Positions 7,859-17,141 of a DNA stretch of 64,000 nt are shown in pieces (within the stretch, counting starts at the first letter, position 1; every line of letters starts with the position of its first letter). The position numbers and the translations under genes were made by a program. The notes under the pieces were generated by a model. That model searched no databases. It saw only the letters and a program-made list of their open reading frames with translations, and was not told where the DNA came from. Origin of the DNA: Verrucomicrobiota bacterium (lineage in GTDB: Bacteria; Verrucomicrobiota; Verrucomicrobiia; Limisphaerales; SIBE01); assembly GCA_016871515.1 (NCBI GenBank), contig VHDE01000002.1, forward strand, positions 62,001 to 126,000, given 5' to 3'.

Positions 7859-8707
7859 TTATCTGCTACTTATCGGATAATCCACTTTCAGTTTACTTTG
7901 GTCGATTGTGGCGGTCGCCAAGGAAAACCGTGTCTGCTTGTCTTCAACTTCGAGCGCCTGATTAAGTTTCTCGACAATTTCTGCCATCTTCTGCCTGTCG
8001 TCGTCCGTGACCTTCCAATAATATGTCCAATCCTTATTGGGTGCCGCTAAAGTGATTTTGATTCTCTGAAAGTGCTTCTCCGTTACGCCCACGCTCCCTT
8101 CAGGACTCGCCTTCATCTCCGTCAAAAGCGCGGTCCGGCAGCGATGAATTTGGATTGCGTAACAGATTGCTTCAACTAGCGCCATTAGAGGACTGTCCGT
8201 TCCATTACCAGCCTTAAGTTCAAAAATCTCCAGTGAGGGGTTTGGGGAATTAGAATAGCCGACAAGGTCAATCTCAAGTTGTCCTGCCCTCTCGCGGCAC
8301 AGTGGTACTTCATAACTGAGCCAGCGTACGCCGTCAGGCGGCTGAAAATAAAGCCCAACGTTGAGCTCGTCTTCCCTGCACTTGTTTGTGTCATGTTCCG
8401 ACGAATCCCACGCGTGTTTCAATTGCTCTCGCTCCTCGGACAACTGCCTTTTCAACTTGAAATCCTTTGAGCGCGGCTTGAGGAGACAGTTGTTTTTAAG
8501 TGAATTCCTTAGCCAAAGCGCAGCGATTTCCGAGTCTTGCTTTGCCAAAATGTGAAGCCCTTTTTTTCGCCAATGAGCCTTGAAATTCCATCCGCCTTGC
8601 GTCGAATTCATGGCCCTGGAGCATTGGAGAAAACTGAACCAAGTCACCTGGTTTGAGGCAAGATTCAACCCTCCGTCCGGTCTAATCATGTAGAGATCAG
8701 TGCTCAT
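7859..8707 (-). CDS. PD-(D/E)XK-like nuclease-fold protein
   Basis: The 282-residue protein has the arrangement QLEIDLVGYS (acidic residue and Asp), SLEIFELKAGNGTD (Glu-X-Lys), then ALVEAICYAIQIHRCR (helix). That is the E...D...ExK layout of PD-(D/E)XK nucleases and restriction-like proteins, at about residues 143-200. N- and C-terminal parts are unrecognised. No methyltransferase or helicase is adjacent, so a restriction role is unsupported. It could be a defence or mobile-element nuclease or a catalytically inactive sensor. Start at ATG 8707. Confidence 0.55.
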   Translation of the reverse strand: MSTDLYMIRPDGGLNLASNQVTWFSFLQCSRAMNSTQGGWNFKAHWRKKGLHILAKQDSEIAALWLRNSLKNNCLLKPRSKDFKLKRQLSEEREQLKHAWDSSEHDTNKCREDELNVGLYFQPPDGVRWLSYEVPLCRERAGQLEIDLVGYSNSPNPSLEIFELKAGNGTDSPLMALVEAICYAIQIHRCRTALLTEMKASPEGSVGVTEKHFQRIKITLAAPNKDWTYYWKVTDDDRQKMAEIVEKLNQALEVEDKQTRFSLATATIDQSKLKVDYPISSR

Positions 8708-8758
8708 GCAGTTTCGCCGTGGTCAAATCTCGGAAGAATGACGCGCGTATTCAAAGTT

Positions 8759-9049
8759 TTATTCAACAGCCCAGGTTTCCTCGTCCTTGAGCAGACGGGC
8801 ATTGGGGAAGTGCCGTCGAAAGGCTTCCGGGGCAAACGTGTGAATCGGAACAACTTTGTGCGGCTTGATCGCGTTGACGAAACGCAAGATGTCCTGCGCA
8901 AAGATGTGGCCGCTGGTATGGCACGGGATAACCTCCGCGCCCGCTTGTTTGAGCACGGCCACACACTCCTTCCATTCCGGCTTGTCCAGGTATCCGCTCC
9001 AGTAGGAGTACAGGCAGCGCGATCCTTCCGGTATCTGGCCGCTGAATTC
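8759..9049 (-). pseudogene. C-terminal fragment of an MBL-fold hydrolase (RNase J-like)
   Basis: On the minus strand the codons read CLYSYWSGYLDKPEWKECVA, IPCHTSGHIFAQDILRFVNA, then IKPHKVVPIHTFAPEAFRRH. This is the last third of beta-lactamase-fold exonuclease/hydrolase proteins, including the conserved HTSGH and PIHT motifs. The catalytic HxHxDH half is absent: upstream of about 9050 the DNA is already part of an oppositely oriented methyltransferase. Truncated by rearrangement. Confidence 0.65.
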
Positions 9050-9670
9050 AAAAGCTGCAGCCAAGCGGGCCAAGATCGTTTCGTTTATGAACTGCTGATT
9101 AGAACAAAATTGCAGACAGCGGGAACATTTCTGGACATCGGCAGCGGACATCCCAGCAGGAATAATAACACGATCGCACTCGAAAGGTTGGGTTGGAGTG
9201 GACTGCTTGTGGACATGAGCGAGCGCGTTGGTCAAATGGCTCACAACCTACGGAAGAATCCGTTCCTTTGCGCAGATGCCAGCAAGATGAATTGGGAGGA
9301 GCAAAGGAAGCTGTGCAGTCACCTTATTCCCCCAATCGTGGATTACCTATCACTTGACGTTGACGCCGATACGTTGGTCACCCTCCGGACATTACCTTTG
9401 CCGCGCGTTCGCTTTCGGGTGATCACTATCGAACACGATGCGTATCGCCATGGCGATGGCCCGCGCGCGGCGATGCGCGAGATATTGACTACGCATGATT
9501 ACGACTTGGTCTGCAAGGATGTCCGCTTTAATGGTCGGCCCTTTGAGGATTGGTGGGTCGACCCGGCCTTGGTGAACATCGATGTGGCAAATCGCTACAG
9601 GGGCGAGCAACGGGAGTGGGAGCAAATCTTCTCGGAGGCGGAACTCAGAGCCACGCACGCGAGAGCATGA
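9050..9670 (+). pseudogene. FkbM-family methyltransferase fragment, 5' end missing
   Basis: Similarity begins abruptly at SCSQAGQDRFVYELL and continues with GTFLDIGSGHP, NNTIALERLGWSGLLVD, DYLSLDVDADTL and a C-terminal DWWVDPAL. These are the SAM-binding and FkbM core motifs. The open frame runs upstream to 8738, but that part is only the complement of the MBL fragment. No plausible start codon lies at the junction, so the gene has probably lost its N-terminus and promoter. Expression of the remnant is uncertain. Confidence 0.65.
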
Positions 9671-9756
9671 AGAAGACCATGGCGAATCGATTCTTGGCGA
9701 ATCGCGGATCCTTGGGTCCATAGCGCTGGTTCGCCGCATTCATTTAGATCGGGAGT

Positions 9757-10227
9757 TTATCTGGTGACTGCGCGTCGCCACGCCACGCATGCCTCTTCCA
9801 ATCCGGATGTTCCTGTCTTCTTGATTTCATGCGCCACAATCTGACCGCTGTAATTGTACGCGATGAACAAACCCCACTGCTGCACGGTGCCCTCTCTCTT
9901 AGAATTCCATGGGATTCTCGTCTCAGCTCCTGTCGCAGGGTTGTGCTCTATTGAAACAATCTGGAAGGGCACAACACTCGACGTAACCTGCCATGCGTAA
10001 ACCAGCACTTGGGACTCATGCGACTCCAGGAGGGGAGGTCCAAGATTCGCAATGACCTCCTCGCGTGTCGTCCCAGGAGCGTCGAGGAATGCGATCGCCT
10101 CGTCAGTGTACCTATGCCCAGCCGTGATCTCGGATTTGAATGGAACCAACGGAGTTTCAACGCCAATGTACCTACAACCGCACTGTGTTGCCAGGCAGAC
10201 GAAGAAGAAAATCTGTTTCGTTTTCAT
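9757..10227 (-). CDS. BamE/SmpA-like lipoprotein
   Basis: Start ATG 10227 (MKTKQIFFFVCLATQCGCRY) gives a 156-residue protein whose leader ends in a lipobox-like Cys region; the longer upstream frame is not leader-like. The mature part contains AIAFLDAPGTTREEVIANLG then PPLLESHESQVLVYAW, the short BamE/SmpA-like helix-strand pattern seen in many outer-membrane lipoproteins. No BAM genes are nearby, so it is not assigned to that complex. Confidence 0.6.
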   Translation of the reverse strand: MKTKQIFFFVCLATQCGCRYIGVETPLVPFKSEITAGHRYTDEAIAFLDAPGTTREEVIANLGPPLLESHESQVLVYAWQVTSSVVPFQIVSIEHNPATGAETRIPWNSKREGTVQQWGLFIAYNYSGQIVAHEIKKTGTSGLEEACVAWRRAVTR

Positions 10228-10648
10228 TGACAGACCGACCGCCGTAGCGAACGGGGTAAGGCTTTCTTGCCTCATCGTGGTCATAAATCCGGTAGTGTCA
10301 AACCGCGACGCTCGGCGGCGGTTCGTCTCCAGCGATTTGGTCAGTCTCATCCTCAATCTTGCCTCAGTGACAGTCAAGGCCCAGAGTGAAGAACCACCGG
10401 AAGCCCGTGATGCCCACGATCCGTAGTCCTCAAGCGTGAATCCGCCATTAAGCCCGTGGAGATTGAAGCGCGCTCACAGGCAAATATGCAACGCTTCCGG
10501 AAAAGGAAAGGCCGGAAGACTGCCCGTTCGAGTGGGCCGGACGATGCCAAAGGAGCCGCAAGAGATTAATTAATTAATTTTCTCTTGCCGCATCCATCGA
10601 ACTGTGCGTGTCTGGAGTTACCCCTGATCGGGGCGTGAAAAAGGAGGC
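10228..10648. other. Gap between divergent lipoprotein and portal genes
   Basis: No convincing gene. It holds the promoters of both flanking genes and a self-complementary ATTAATTAATTAATT tract at 10565-10579. A strong AAGGAGG ribosome binding site precedes the ATG at 10649. Confidence 0.5.
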
Positions 10649-12076
10649 ATGGCGAAAGCAAAAGACAAAGTGGTGGTGGAATTGAACGTCAATTCCGCGC
10701 CGCCAGTGAAAATCGGCGACGACCGTCGCGGCTTCGTGTTGTCAAAGACACAAGCCGCGCTCTGTGCCATTGATAACTCCGCGATCCTGGAGAGCTACGC
10801 CCGGGCGGACACAACCAGCGATCCGCGAGACAAGCGCGAGGCTTTGGTCCTGGCGCGGGATTGGCACAAGAAAAACCTTTTTGTTCAGGCGGGACTCGGC
10901 CTGAAGGTCGGCTTCTCAAACTACGGTCTGCGCCTGAAGCCAGTCGAGAGAGTTGGCAAGCAATCGCGCCAGCAGCTCAACGGCTGGTGGCAAAAGAACA
11001 AGCAGGCGATCCGCAAGTTCATTCGCGAGACCTGGGAGGATTGGCACATCATGGACAACGCCGTGGCGTTTTGGCGGAAACAGGGCGCGACGGTCATTCC
11101 GCGCATCATCACGCTCAAGCCGGAGGATTGCCTCTATTCGGACGCGATGGGGATTGAAAAGCTCAAGGTCCGCCTGGGCTGGAGCAAGGAGGAATTGACG
11201 ACTTCCGACCAAAACTCTGCTTTCAAGAAGGATGAGTGGCGGCGATACGCTTCCCGCGAGATCGAGTTGAGCGAGGACAAGGGCGAATCTTTCCGGGTGT
11301 TGAAACGCGACCGCGACGGATGGGGCTTTGCCTGGCCGCGCATTCACGCGGTCTTCCGCACGCTCAACCAGCAGGAAAGCATGGAAGTGGCCGATAACCT
11401 CTGGGCGTTTGTCAGCCGGGCGGTCATCCGCCAATTCAAGGTCGGCCATGAAATCCGCAACGGCCCCCGGGCCGGCCAAGGCGTCTGGTTTTGGAACACC
11501 AAACGCGGCGACGCCATCAAAAAGTTCTTCGAGGGGCGCGTGGGCATTCTGGATTTCGACGGCAATTTCGACATCGACATCCAGTATCCGTTTCCCTCGG
11601 CCGAGCGGTTTGACCGGAAAAAGTACGAGAGTGTTTTTCAGCGGTTGTCGCTCTGGCTCGGTCCGGTGGGTTTGATGCTGCTGGCCCGCGACACGAACGA
11701 GTTTCTATTGCGCCTGTTGAAGGCCTCGGTCCTGGACGAACGGGAAGAGGTGGGGGGCTATTGCTCCGAGATCATCAACACGGTCTTCAACCCGCCGGAG
11801 CCGGTGGCCGTGACCTGGAGCAACCATATTTTCGAGGACAGCCGGCTGTTCCACGAGATGCAGAAGTTCCTGTTGACCTCCGGTCCGTTGTCGCAGCGGA
11901 CGATCCTGGGCAACGCCCGCTTCGACGTGGAGGAAGAACGCGAGCACAAAGAAGAGGAAGGGGCGCTTGTGAATGATCCAAAGACGCGGGCACAGGTGTT
12001 GCCGATCTTTGATCCCAACCATGGGAAACAACCGGGTGAATCGGGACGCCCCAAGGGCGTGAAGAATCCGAAGTAG
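10649..12076 (+). CDS. Phage portal-like protein
   Basis: A 475-residue protein with an AAGGAGG site before the ATG. It is soluble with alternating helices and strands and has a portal-like course: an N-terminal helical stem, KPEDCLYSDAMGIEKLKVRL, WPRIHAVFRTLNQQESMEVA, and a C-terminal acidic helix (FDVEEEREHKEEEGAL). It then ends with PIFDPNHGKQPGESGRPKG, a tail common on phage portals. With the terminase at 851 this suggests remains of a tailed-phage head-packaging module. Assignment rests on pattern and context, since portals share little sequence. The 3' end abuts a truncated, convergent LamG gene. Confidence 0.55.
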   Translation: MAKAKDKVVVELNVNSAPPVKIGDDRRGFVLSKTQAALCAIDNSAILESYARADTTSDPRDKREALVLARDWHKKNLFVQAGLGLKVGFSNYGLRLKPVERVGKQSRQQLNGWWQKNKQAIRKFIRETWEDWHIMDNAVAFWRKQGATVIPRIITLKPEDCLYSDAMGIEKLKVRLGWSKEELTTSDQNSAFKKDEWRRYASREIELSEDKGESFRVLKRDRDGWGFAWPRIHAVFRTLNQQESMEVADNLWAFVSRAVIRQFKVGHEIRNGPRAGQGVWFWNTKRGDAIKKFFEGRVGILDFDGNFDIDIQYPFPSAERFDRKKYESVFQRLSLWLGPVGLMLLARDTNEFLLRLLKASVLDEREEVGGYCSEIINTVFNPPEPVAVTWSNHIFEDSRLFHEMQKFLLTSGPLSQRTILGNARFDVEEEREHKEEEGALVNDPKTRAQVLPIFDPNHGKQPGESGRPKGVKNPK

Positions 12077-12181
12077 GTGCTGCCTTTCGTAAATACGCCC
12101 GCGTTTGCTGGGAGCTATTTTGCCCGTGTTCAAGGCGCGAGGCACGAGCATATCCCGTGACGGGCCCTTCGAGTTGACCGG

Positions 12182-13924
12182 CTTCGTGGCCCGGGGTGTA
12201 CAGCGTTTCAAATGTTATCGGCGCAGCACCAAAGCCTCCCACTGCTCCTCCAAACGTCGTGCGATAGACTTCCACTCCGTCCAGATAGAAAACTGCGCCG
12301 TCATCAATCATGCAGGTAAAGCTCAAGCTCACCCCACTCGTCGAATTGCGTGGAAAATTGAAATGACCTCGAACATAGAGCGTCGGATACGCATCGCCAC
12401 TGTCCGTTTTTGTGCTGACAAACGTGCGGATCGGAACTGCTTCAGTACGGTCGCCATTGTCGCCAAGAGGCCCTAAGCCTGTCGGCCATCTGCTATCGTC
12501 GTAATTCACTTCCCTCCATGCCGTCCCCAGATCAATGCCTTCGCGGTTGTAGCTCCACTTCGTATTGTCATTGAATGTAAAGAGCACAATCGTTTCTGGC
12601 GGTGACCCTACGACGATATTCACCGGAGCAGATTCCGTTGCCAAACCGTGGCTATCGATGGCCCGAGCCGTTAGCCTGAAACGTCCTTCTAAAAAACGGG
12701 AGACGTTGAGCGTGAATGGACCACTGGTAACTTCACCGACTTTGAATCCGCTAGCGAAGAACTCCACCTTGGTAATGGTTGCCTCAGCCGCCGCCGTGTG
12801 GCTGTCGCAGTGATTGCCACGCTGGCTCCTGCGGGGAAGCTCGCGCCCTCGCTCGGATTGGTAAGAGCGACCTGTGGCGGCGCTATTGAAGCGGATGCAA
12901 CGTCGAAATGCACTTTGATTCGTTCCGCGCTCCGCGCCTTGTTGTAGAGTGCCACTTCGTCGATCGTTCCATCAAAAGGATCGGCAAAAAAGGTCCCGTC
13001 TCTGTTTCCGTCGTGGTAAGCGGTGCTGGAATGCACCGCGCCTAGACCGGCGGCGCCTGAGTGATTGTAAAGCAGACCGACGCCTACACCTGAACCCGCA
13101 GCCAGATCCTGGACCGGTTGGCCGTTAAGATAGCCACGGATGACGCCCGCATTCAGATCACTGTCATCTCCGTCCATCACCAAAACCGCGTGGTACACTT
13201 TTCCACGTTCCACTTTTGCGACGGCAAAGACGGGTGAACTGGGTCCGCCCCAGCCATCCCCAACGCCGTCAGTTGCCACGGCATCCACGGCATAAAAGTA
13301 AATCTCCGCGCTAACCGGATTCTCACCAGCATCGGTGCCGGAAAGATATAAGGAGAGGCCACGCGCAATGCCGCCTTGTTCCCACAACAACATTTTCTCT
13401 GAGGTTCCTGTGTTTTTGTCGAAAGCCGGCAGGCGATTAGCCCTGAACCAAAGTTCGACCGTTTTTTGTTTGTACGGTCCGCCGACATTGATGGAGGCGT
13501 TATTAGGGAATCGGACGACATTCCCTTGGTCTGCGACGAAGGTGGCCGCGCCGTCGGGAGCGGTTGAAACAAGCCGTTCGACGTTTAGGAGGGGAGGTTT
13601 ACCCCCAGAATTACTGGCGTAAGTTCCGACAAATCCAGGCTCGATGAGATTTGCGGCGACAGCTACAGTACGGTCGCCTAGGGGCCAATAGGCGACCGGG
13701 CCATCCGCCATCACTACTTCCCGATAATACGCTTTCTCCTCAACGGGTCCCGCGCCGCTTGCCACACGTGCGCTTAAGAGAAAGGACAGAATCACCGCTG
13801 CGGTTGGCATGTTGGCAAGTCGGCGATACCGCGGGACGCGAGCGCATCCGCAACCAAAAGAAGGGATGAGCTTGAGCAGTAGGAGCAGCATCCACGGCAA
13901 CAAGTTTGAATCTGGATTTTTCAT
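12182..13924 (-). pseudogene. Secreted LamG/Ig-like protein, frameshifted and 3'-truncated
   Basis: The first frame (from ATG 13924, or ATG 13810 with leader MPTAAVILSFLLSARVASGA) encodes a LamG/concanavalin-like domain (VAYWPLG, VVRFPNNASINVGG, PFDGTIDEVALYNKARS), then the start of an Ig-like domain (PSEGASFPAGASVAITATAT). Near 12800 the frame shifts and the Ig domain continues as ITKVEFFASGFKVGEV, followed by a module with MIDDGAVFYLDGVEVYRT. Protein-like sequence stops at LYTPGHEA (about 12182), close to the portal-like gene on the other strand. Probably an extracellular carbohydrate-binding protein, now inactive. Confidence 0.68.
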
Positions 13925-14038
13925 GGATAAGATCGCTTCTGTTCCACAAAGAGGAAAATTTGGAAAAAGGTAACGCGGGGATGTTCCGTCTCGGTTAGCC
14001 CCCGGGACAGAACACAGGAAACAGCTGCGGTCGCCTGA

Positions 14039-14632
14039 TTACGACTTTGTCCTTAACCAACGTTTCACCTTGGCGAGCATTCGCTCCAGTTTATCCAGTG
14101 CCTCTGGTTCACCTTTGAGTTCGAGGAGCGGACTCAGTTCGACGCGCACGACCTTCCAGTCCAATTTTCCGTGCTGGCGAATCAGCACCCGTTCGATGTC
14201 GGCCCAGTCTTGATCGCGCCCGGCGAAGGCTTTGTGAACGATCAAATCCTCCGCTGAACAGTTGATCAAACTCTGGGCTTCAGACCAGGTCCACTCCGAA
14301 GCGCGTTGGACACTTCGCTCCTCGAACGGAAAGGCGCCCAGGGCCACGTCCACGCCTACGTTTTCGCGTGTTTGAATCAGCAGGACGCGTCGGCTCAAAG
14401 CGAAGGCCCGCGCGTCCGCGCGGCGCGGAACAAAAGCTTTCAGACGCAAATCCACGAATGCTTCCTCGCTACCGAATCTGGCTAGCAACGTAAGGTCCAC
14501 ATACTGAGTCAGCCGTGGTTCACCCCAACGCTGTACGGCCACACCCCCAATGAAGCAGAAGTGCCAGCTCTGTTGTCGGCAGAAATGTTGCACCTCGCCC
14601 GCCGCCGCGAGGACGCGCGGGAGATGAATCAT
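14039..14632 (-). CDS. Nucleotidyltransferase-fold protein with altered active site
   Basis: The 197-residue protein carries FCFIGGVAVQRWGEPRLTQY then VDLTLLARFG, the core of minimal/AbiEii-like nucleotidyltransferases. Relatives normally have a D-x-D pair in this motif. Here the first Asp position is Tyr44 (QYVD, Asp46 retained), which should impair metal binding. Later motifs such as SAEDLIVHKAFAGRDQDWAD (helical, typical of the family) are intact. The ATG at 14632 overlaps the preceding stop as ATGA, so the two are coupled. It probably belonged to a two-gene toxin-antitoxin-like module. Confidence 0.68.
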   Translation of the reverse strand: MIHLPRVLAAAGEVQHFCRQQSWHFCFIGGVAVQRWGEPRLTQYVDLTLLARFGSEEAFVDLRLKAFVPRRADARAFALSRRVLLIQTRENVGVDVALGAFPFEERSVQRASEWTWSEAQSLINCSAEDLIVHKAFAGRDQDWADIERVLIRQHGKLDWKVVRVELSPLLELKGEPEALDKLERMLAKVKRWLRTKS

Positions 14633-15306
14633 GCGCCTCGTCCTTTGCGAAAAATGGCTTGCTGTTCAACCAGCCCGGGCCAATCCGGGCGTGCGCGCCA
14701 GCCGTCGGCCCATCCCAGCGACTCGATGATTTGCCGCGCACGTTCTTCGGTCATGCAACCCTTCAATTGTTCGAAGAACTCCGCTTTGCCCGCGAGGCCG
14801 AACTCCTCGCGCAACCGCGTCATCGCGCCTTCGAGCAGCGTCAATGCCCAGCGTCGCTCAAAGATTCTGTCGGGCGTTAAGTCATCGCGTGGTCCCAGGA
14901 GATAACGCGATTCCGCGGATTGAGCGGCGAGCGGAATGAGGGCTTTGCCTTCGGCACGTTTTTGCGCGCGGTCGTGGTCGCGTTGATCGGAGAGAAAATG
15001 TTTGATCGAGGCGAGCAGGAACGACCGGAACTTGCCCTTCCGTTGGTCCACATCGCGGAGATACTTCCTTTCGAGCAACCGCTCGAAAAAGGCTTGAGTC
15101 AAATCTTGCGCATCGCTTGGACTGTATCCTTGCCGCCGCACAAAAGCATAAAGGGGATGCCAGTAGGCTTCGCACAGTCGCGCGAGGGCTTCGTCTGCTT
15201 TAGAAGATGAACTTTGGCCCGCGACGAGCACGACACTCCAATGCGTCGTCACGAAGGCCGGTCCAGCGACGGCGGTCGAGTTCGGGTTTGGATCGGCGGG
15301 TGACAT
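14629..15306 (-). CDS. Truncated ECF-like sigma factor fused to nucleotidyltransferase partner
   Basis: From ATG 15306 the first 180 residues match the ECF-like sigma factors common in Verrucomicrobia and Planctomycetes: FVTTHWSVVLVAG, YWHPLYAFVRRQGYSPSDAQ, DLTQAFFERLLERKYL, KGKFRSFLLASIKHFLSDQ. Region 4, the -35-binding helix-turn-helix, is missing. After FFEQLKGC the sequence becomes MTEERARQIIESLGWADGW and WPGLVEQQAIFRKGRGA, which looks like the complete small partner protein normally encoded before such nucleotidyltransferases. So a deletion has joined the 5' half of a sigma gene to a small TA-like gene. It is unlikely to work as a sigma factor. Confidence 0.65.
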   Translation of the reverse strand: MSPADPNPNSTAVAGPAFVTTHWSVVLVAGQSSSSKADEALARLCEAYWHPLYAFVRRQGYSPSDAQDLTQAFFERLLERKYLRDVDQRKGKFRSFLLASIKHFLSDQRDHDRAQKRAEGKALIPLAAQSAESRYLLGPRDDLTPDRIFERRWALTLLEGAMTRLREEFGLAGKAEFFEQLKGCMTEERARQIIESLGWADGWRARPDWPGLVEQQAIFRKGRGA

Positions 15307-15433
15307 AACCAAAGCGACAACGCTTGGGAAACATTTACTCCTCCCGGTCGCAGAAACCAACTTGAAATCCCCGCTGTCCCAGGCTGTAAATGGGTTGTGG
15401 TTGGGTGCAGAGCGCCAGCCGCAGTCCGCAATT

Positions 15434-16852
15434 TCACTTTGGCGGCTGAGGCGCCGTCGCGCGCGGAGGACCGGTGCGTTGGATAACTTCTTCCGCTTTC
15501 AATTGTTTGTCGCCAGCGGCCGGAAATCTGACCGGCGGTTGCGCGTTGGCCCATTCTTGTTCTGATGCTTTTCGAGTTTCGTGCACGAAGACGAACGTTC
15601 CTTTCTTGTTCCCAATGATGAGGTCGGGACGCGTGTCGCCATTGACATCGGCAATTCCAATCTGGCGACCGACGCCGGAGTCGTTGTCGATCAGATGCGG
15701 AATCCAATCGATTCGTTCCTCTGAACCGCGCACCAGGCGGAACCAATAAAGCACGGCTGGCGCGCCGGGATCGGGATCACCAGTCGGTCCGTGCGCCCAA
15801 AAACATTTGCCGGTGACGATGTCCTTCAAGCCATCGCCATCCATGTCCACGAGCTCGACCGCATGGAGCTGCGAGAAGGCGATGCCGTAGCGATTCTCGG
15901 ACGGTTCCTTGTTCATGAACACATGCGCTTTGAACTGCGGATGACCGCCGGCGTCTTTCTCGCGCAATTGTTCGTACCAACCCAAGCCGTAACCGTGAGC
16001 CGCGATGCTTGTGATGACGTCCTGCAGTCCATCGCCATTCACGTCGTAAGCAAACATCTGCGCGCCGCCTCCAGGACTAAACGCGGTCGGATGCCGGACC
16101 CAGGTCAACTGGGTGCTGTTCGGCGGACGCCCGGCTTGCGGTTGTTCCCGCCAGCCGCCTCGTTCGAGGATGTCCAGGCGTCCGTCGCCGTTCACGTCGC
16201 CGACGCCTAGACCGTGATTGAAGTGGCCCCACGGTCCCTTCGCTGTCACCGAGGTAAACGGCCATTTTGCCGTGACGTTGTTCCAGTCTGGCGATGCGTA
16301 ACCAAAGGTCCCGCCAGAATTACAAATGATCTCCGGACGTCCATCGCCGGTCAGATCCGCGAAGGTCGGCGATTCGTTGTCCACGGCGTCGAAGACTTGA
16401 TGCCGTTGCCAGTGCTGCGCCTTGCCGGCGGGGTTGAGGTAGAGGAAGGCGGGAGTGCCTGGCAGACCGCAGGTCAGCACGTCGTTCCAGCGATCGCCGT
16501 TAAAGTCGTAAACGAAGGAAAAAAAGTTATCGGTTGAGTATGCGTTCTTCCTGCCAAAAACGCCTTCAAAGCCCGGAAGCTTTTCTTCGGACCCGTCGCT
16601 CTTCTTTAGCGTGAAAGTTGTCACCGGCGGATAAATCTCATGGCGCTGCGTGAATTCCGGGCCTTCCCACCAGAATGGACCGGAGACTGCGTCCACTCGG
16701 CCATCTTGATTGAGATCGCCAAAATTCGCGCCCTCACTCCAGTAGCACTTTTCGAGATGCAGTTTCTTAAACGAGTGAAGCGTGCGTTCGGCCGCAGATG
16801 AGACTGCCGCCAAGGAGGAAAGTATCGACAAGATCAAGGCGAGGGATTTCAT
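15434..16852 (-). CDS. Secreted FG-GAP/VCBS-repeat beta-propeller protein
   Basis: A 472-residue protein with signal peptide MKSLALILSILSSLAAVSSA. It carries at least five Ca-binding-loop repeats of the form DxNxDGxxD: DLNQDGRVDAV, DFNGDRWNDVL, DLTGDGRPEII, DVNGDGRLDIL, DVNGDGLQDVI, DMDGDGLKDIV and DVNGDTRPDLI. This predicts a seven-bladed FG-GAP propeller. The repeat loops are regular and the gene looks intact. Close homologues are abundant secreted proteins of Verrucomicrobia and Planctomycetes. Ligand unknown. Confidence 0.82.
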   Translation of the reverse strand: MKSLALILSILSSLAAVSSAAERTLHSFKKLHLEKCYWSEGANFGDLNQDGRVDAVSGPFWWEGPEFTQRHEIYPPVTTFTLKKSDGSEEKLPGFEGVFGRKNAYSTDNFFSFVYDFNGDRWNDVLTCGLPGTPAFLYLNPAGKAQHWQRHQVFDAVDNESPTFADLTGDGRPEIICNSGGTFGYASPDWNNVTAKWPFTSVTAKGPWGHFNHGLGVGDVNGDGRLDILERGGWREQPQAGRPPNSTQLTWVRHPTAFSPGGGAQMFAYDVNGDGLQDVITSIAAHGYGLGWYEQLREKDAGGHPQFKAHVFMNKEPSENRYGIAFSQLHAVELVDMDGDGLKDIVTGKCFWAHGPTGDPDPGAPAVLYWFRLVRGSEERIDWIPHLIDNDSGVGRQIGIADVNGDTRPDLIIGNKKGTFVFVHETRKASEQEWANAQPPVRFPAAGDKQLKAEEVIQRTGPPRATAPQPPK

Positions 16853-17141
16853 TGGGCTGTTGTCGCAAGGCTAGGCGCAGCAGTCAACCCCGCACCGCAA
16901 TGGTGAAAACTGTTCGCACCTGCAAAGAAGTTTGGCGGTGAAAATCCGAAATCCGAAGCTCGAAATCCGAAACAAATCCAAAATTCAAATTGGGCAGAGT
17001 GAAGCCCTCCTCACATTTCGCTGGTGGTTCTGGCAATGCAGGAACGAAGTATGCTAAGAGAATCTCGTGAAATGTGTAAGTTGTTCCGGACTTCGCGCTT
17101 ACCGAAGGAACCGTCTTATTGAATTAATCTCGGGTAACAAA
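16853..17141. other. Divergent intergenic region with AATCCGAA repeats
   Basis: Between the divergent FG-GAP and CotH genes. It contains a short direct-repeat tract built from AAATCCGAA / AATCCAAA units (about 16939-16990), a pattern found dispersed in related genomes. No gene is supported. Confidence 0.45.

Noticed and set aside
8738-9049. N-terminal part of the 310-codon plus frame before the FkbM core
   Set aside because: It is the complement of the MBL fragment; only the part after about 9050 resembles a methyltransferase.
12105-12476. 123-codon plus-strand ORF after the portal gene
   Set aside because: It lies opposite the LamG pseudogene and has no protein-like pattern.
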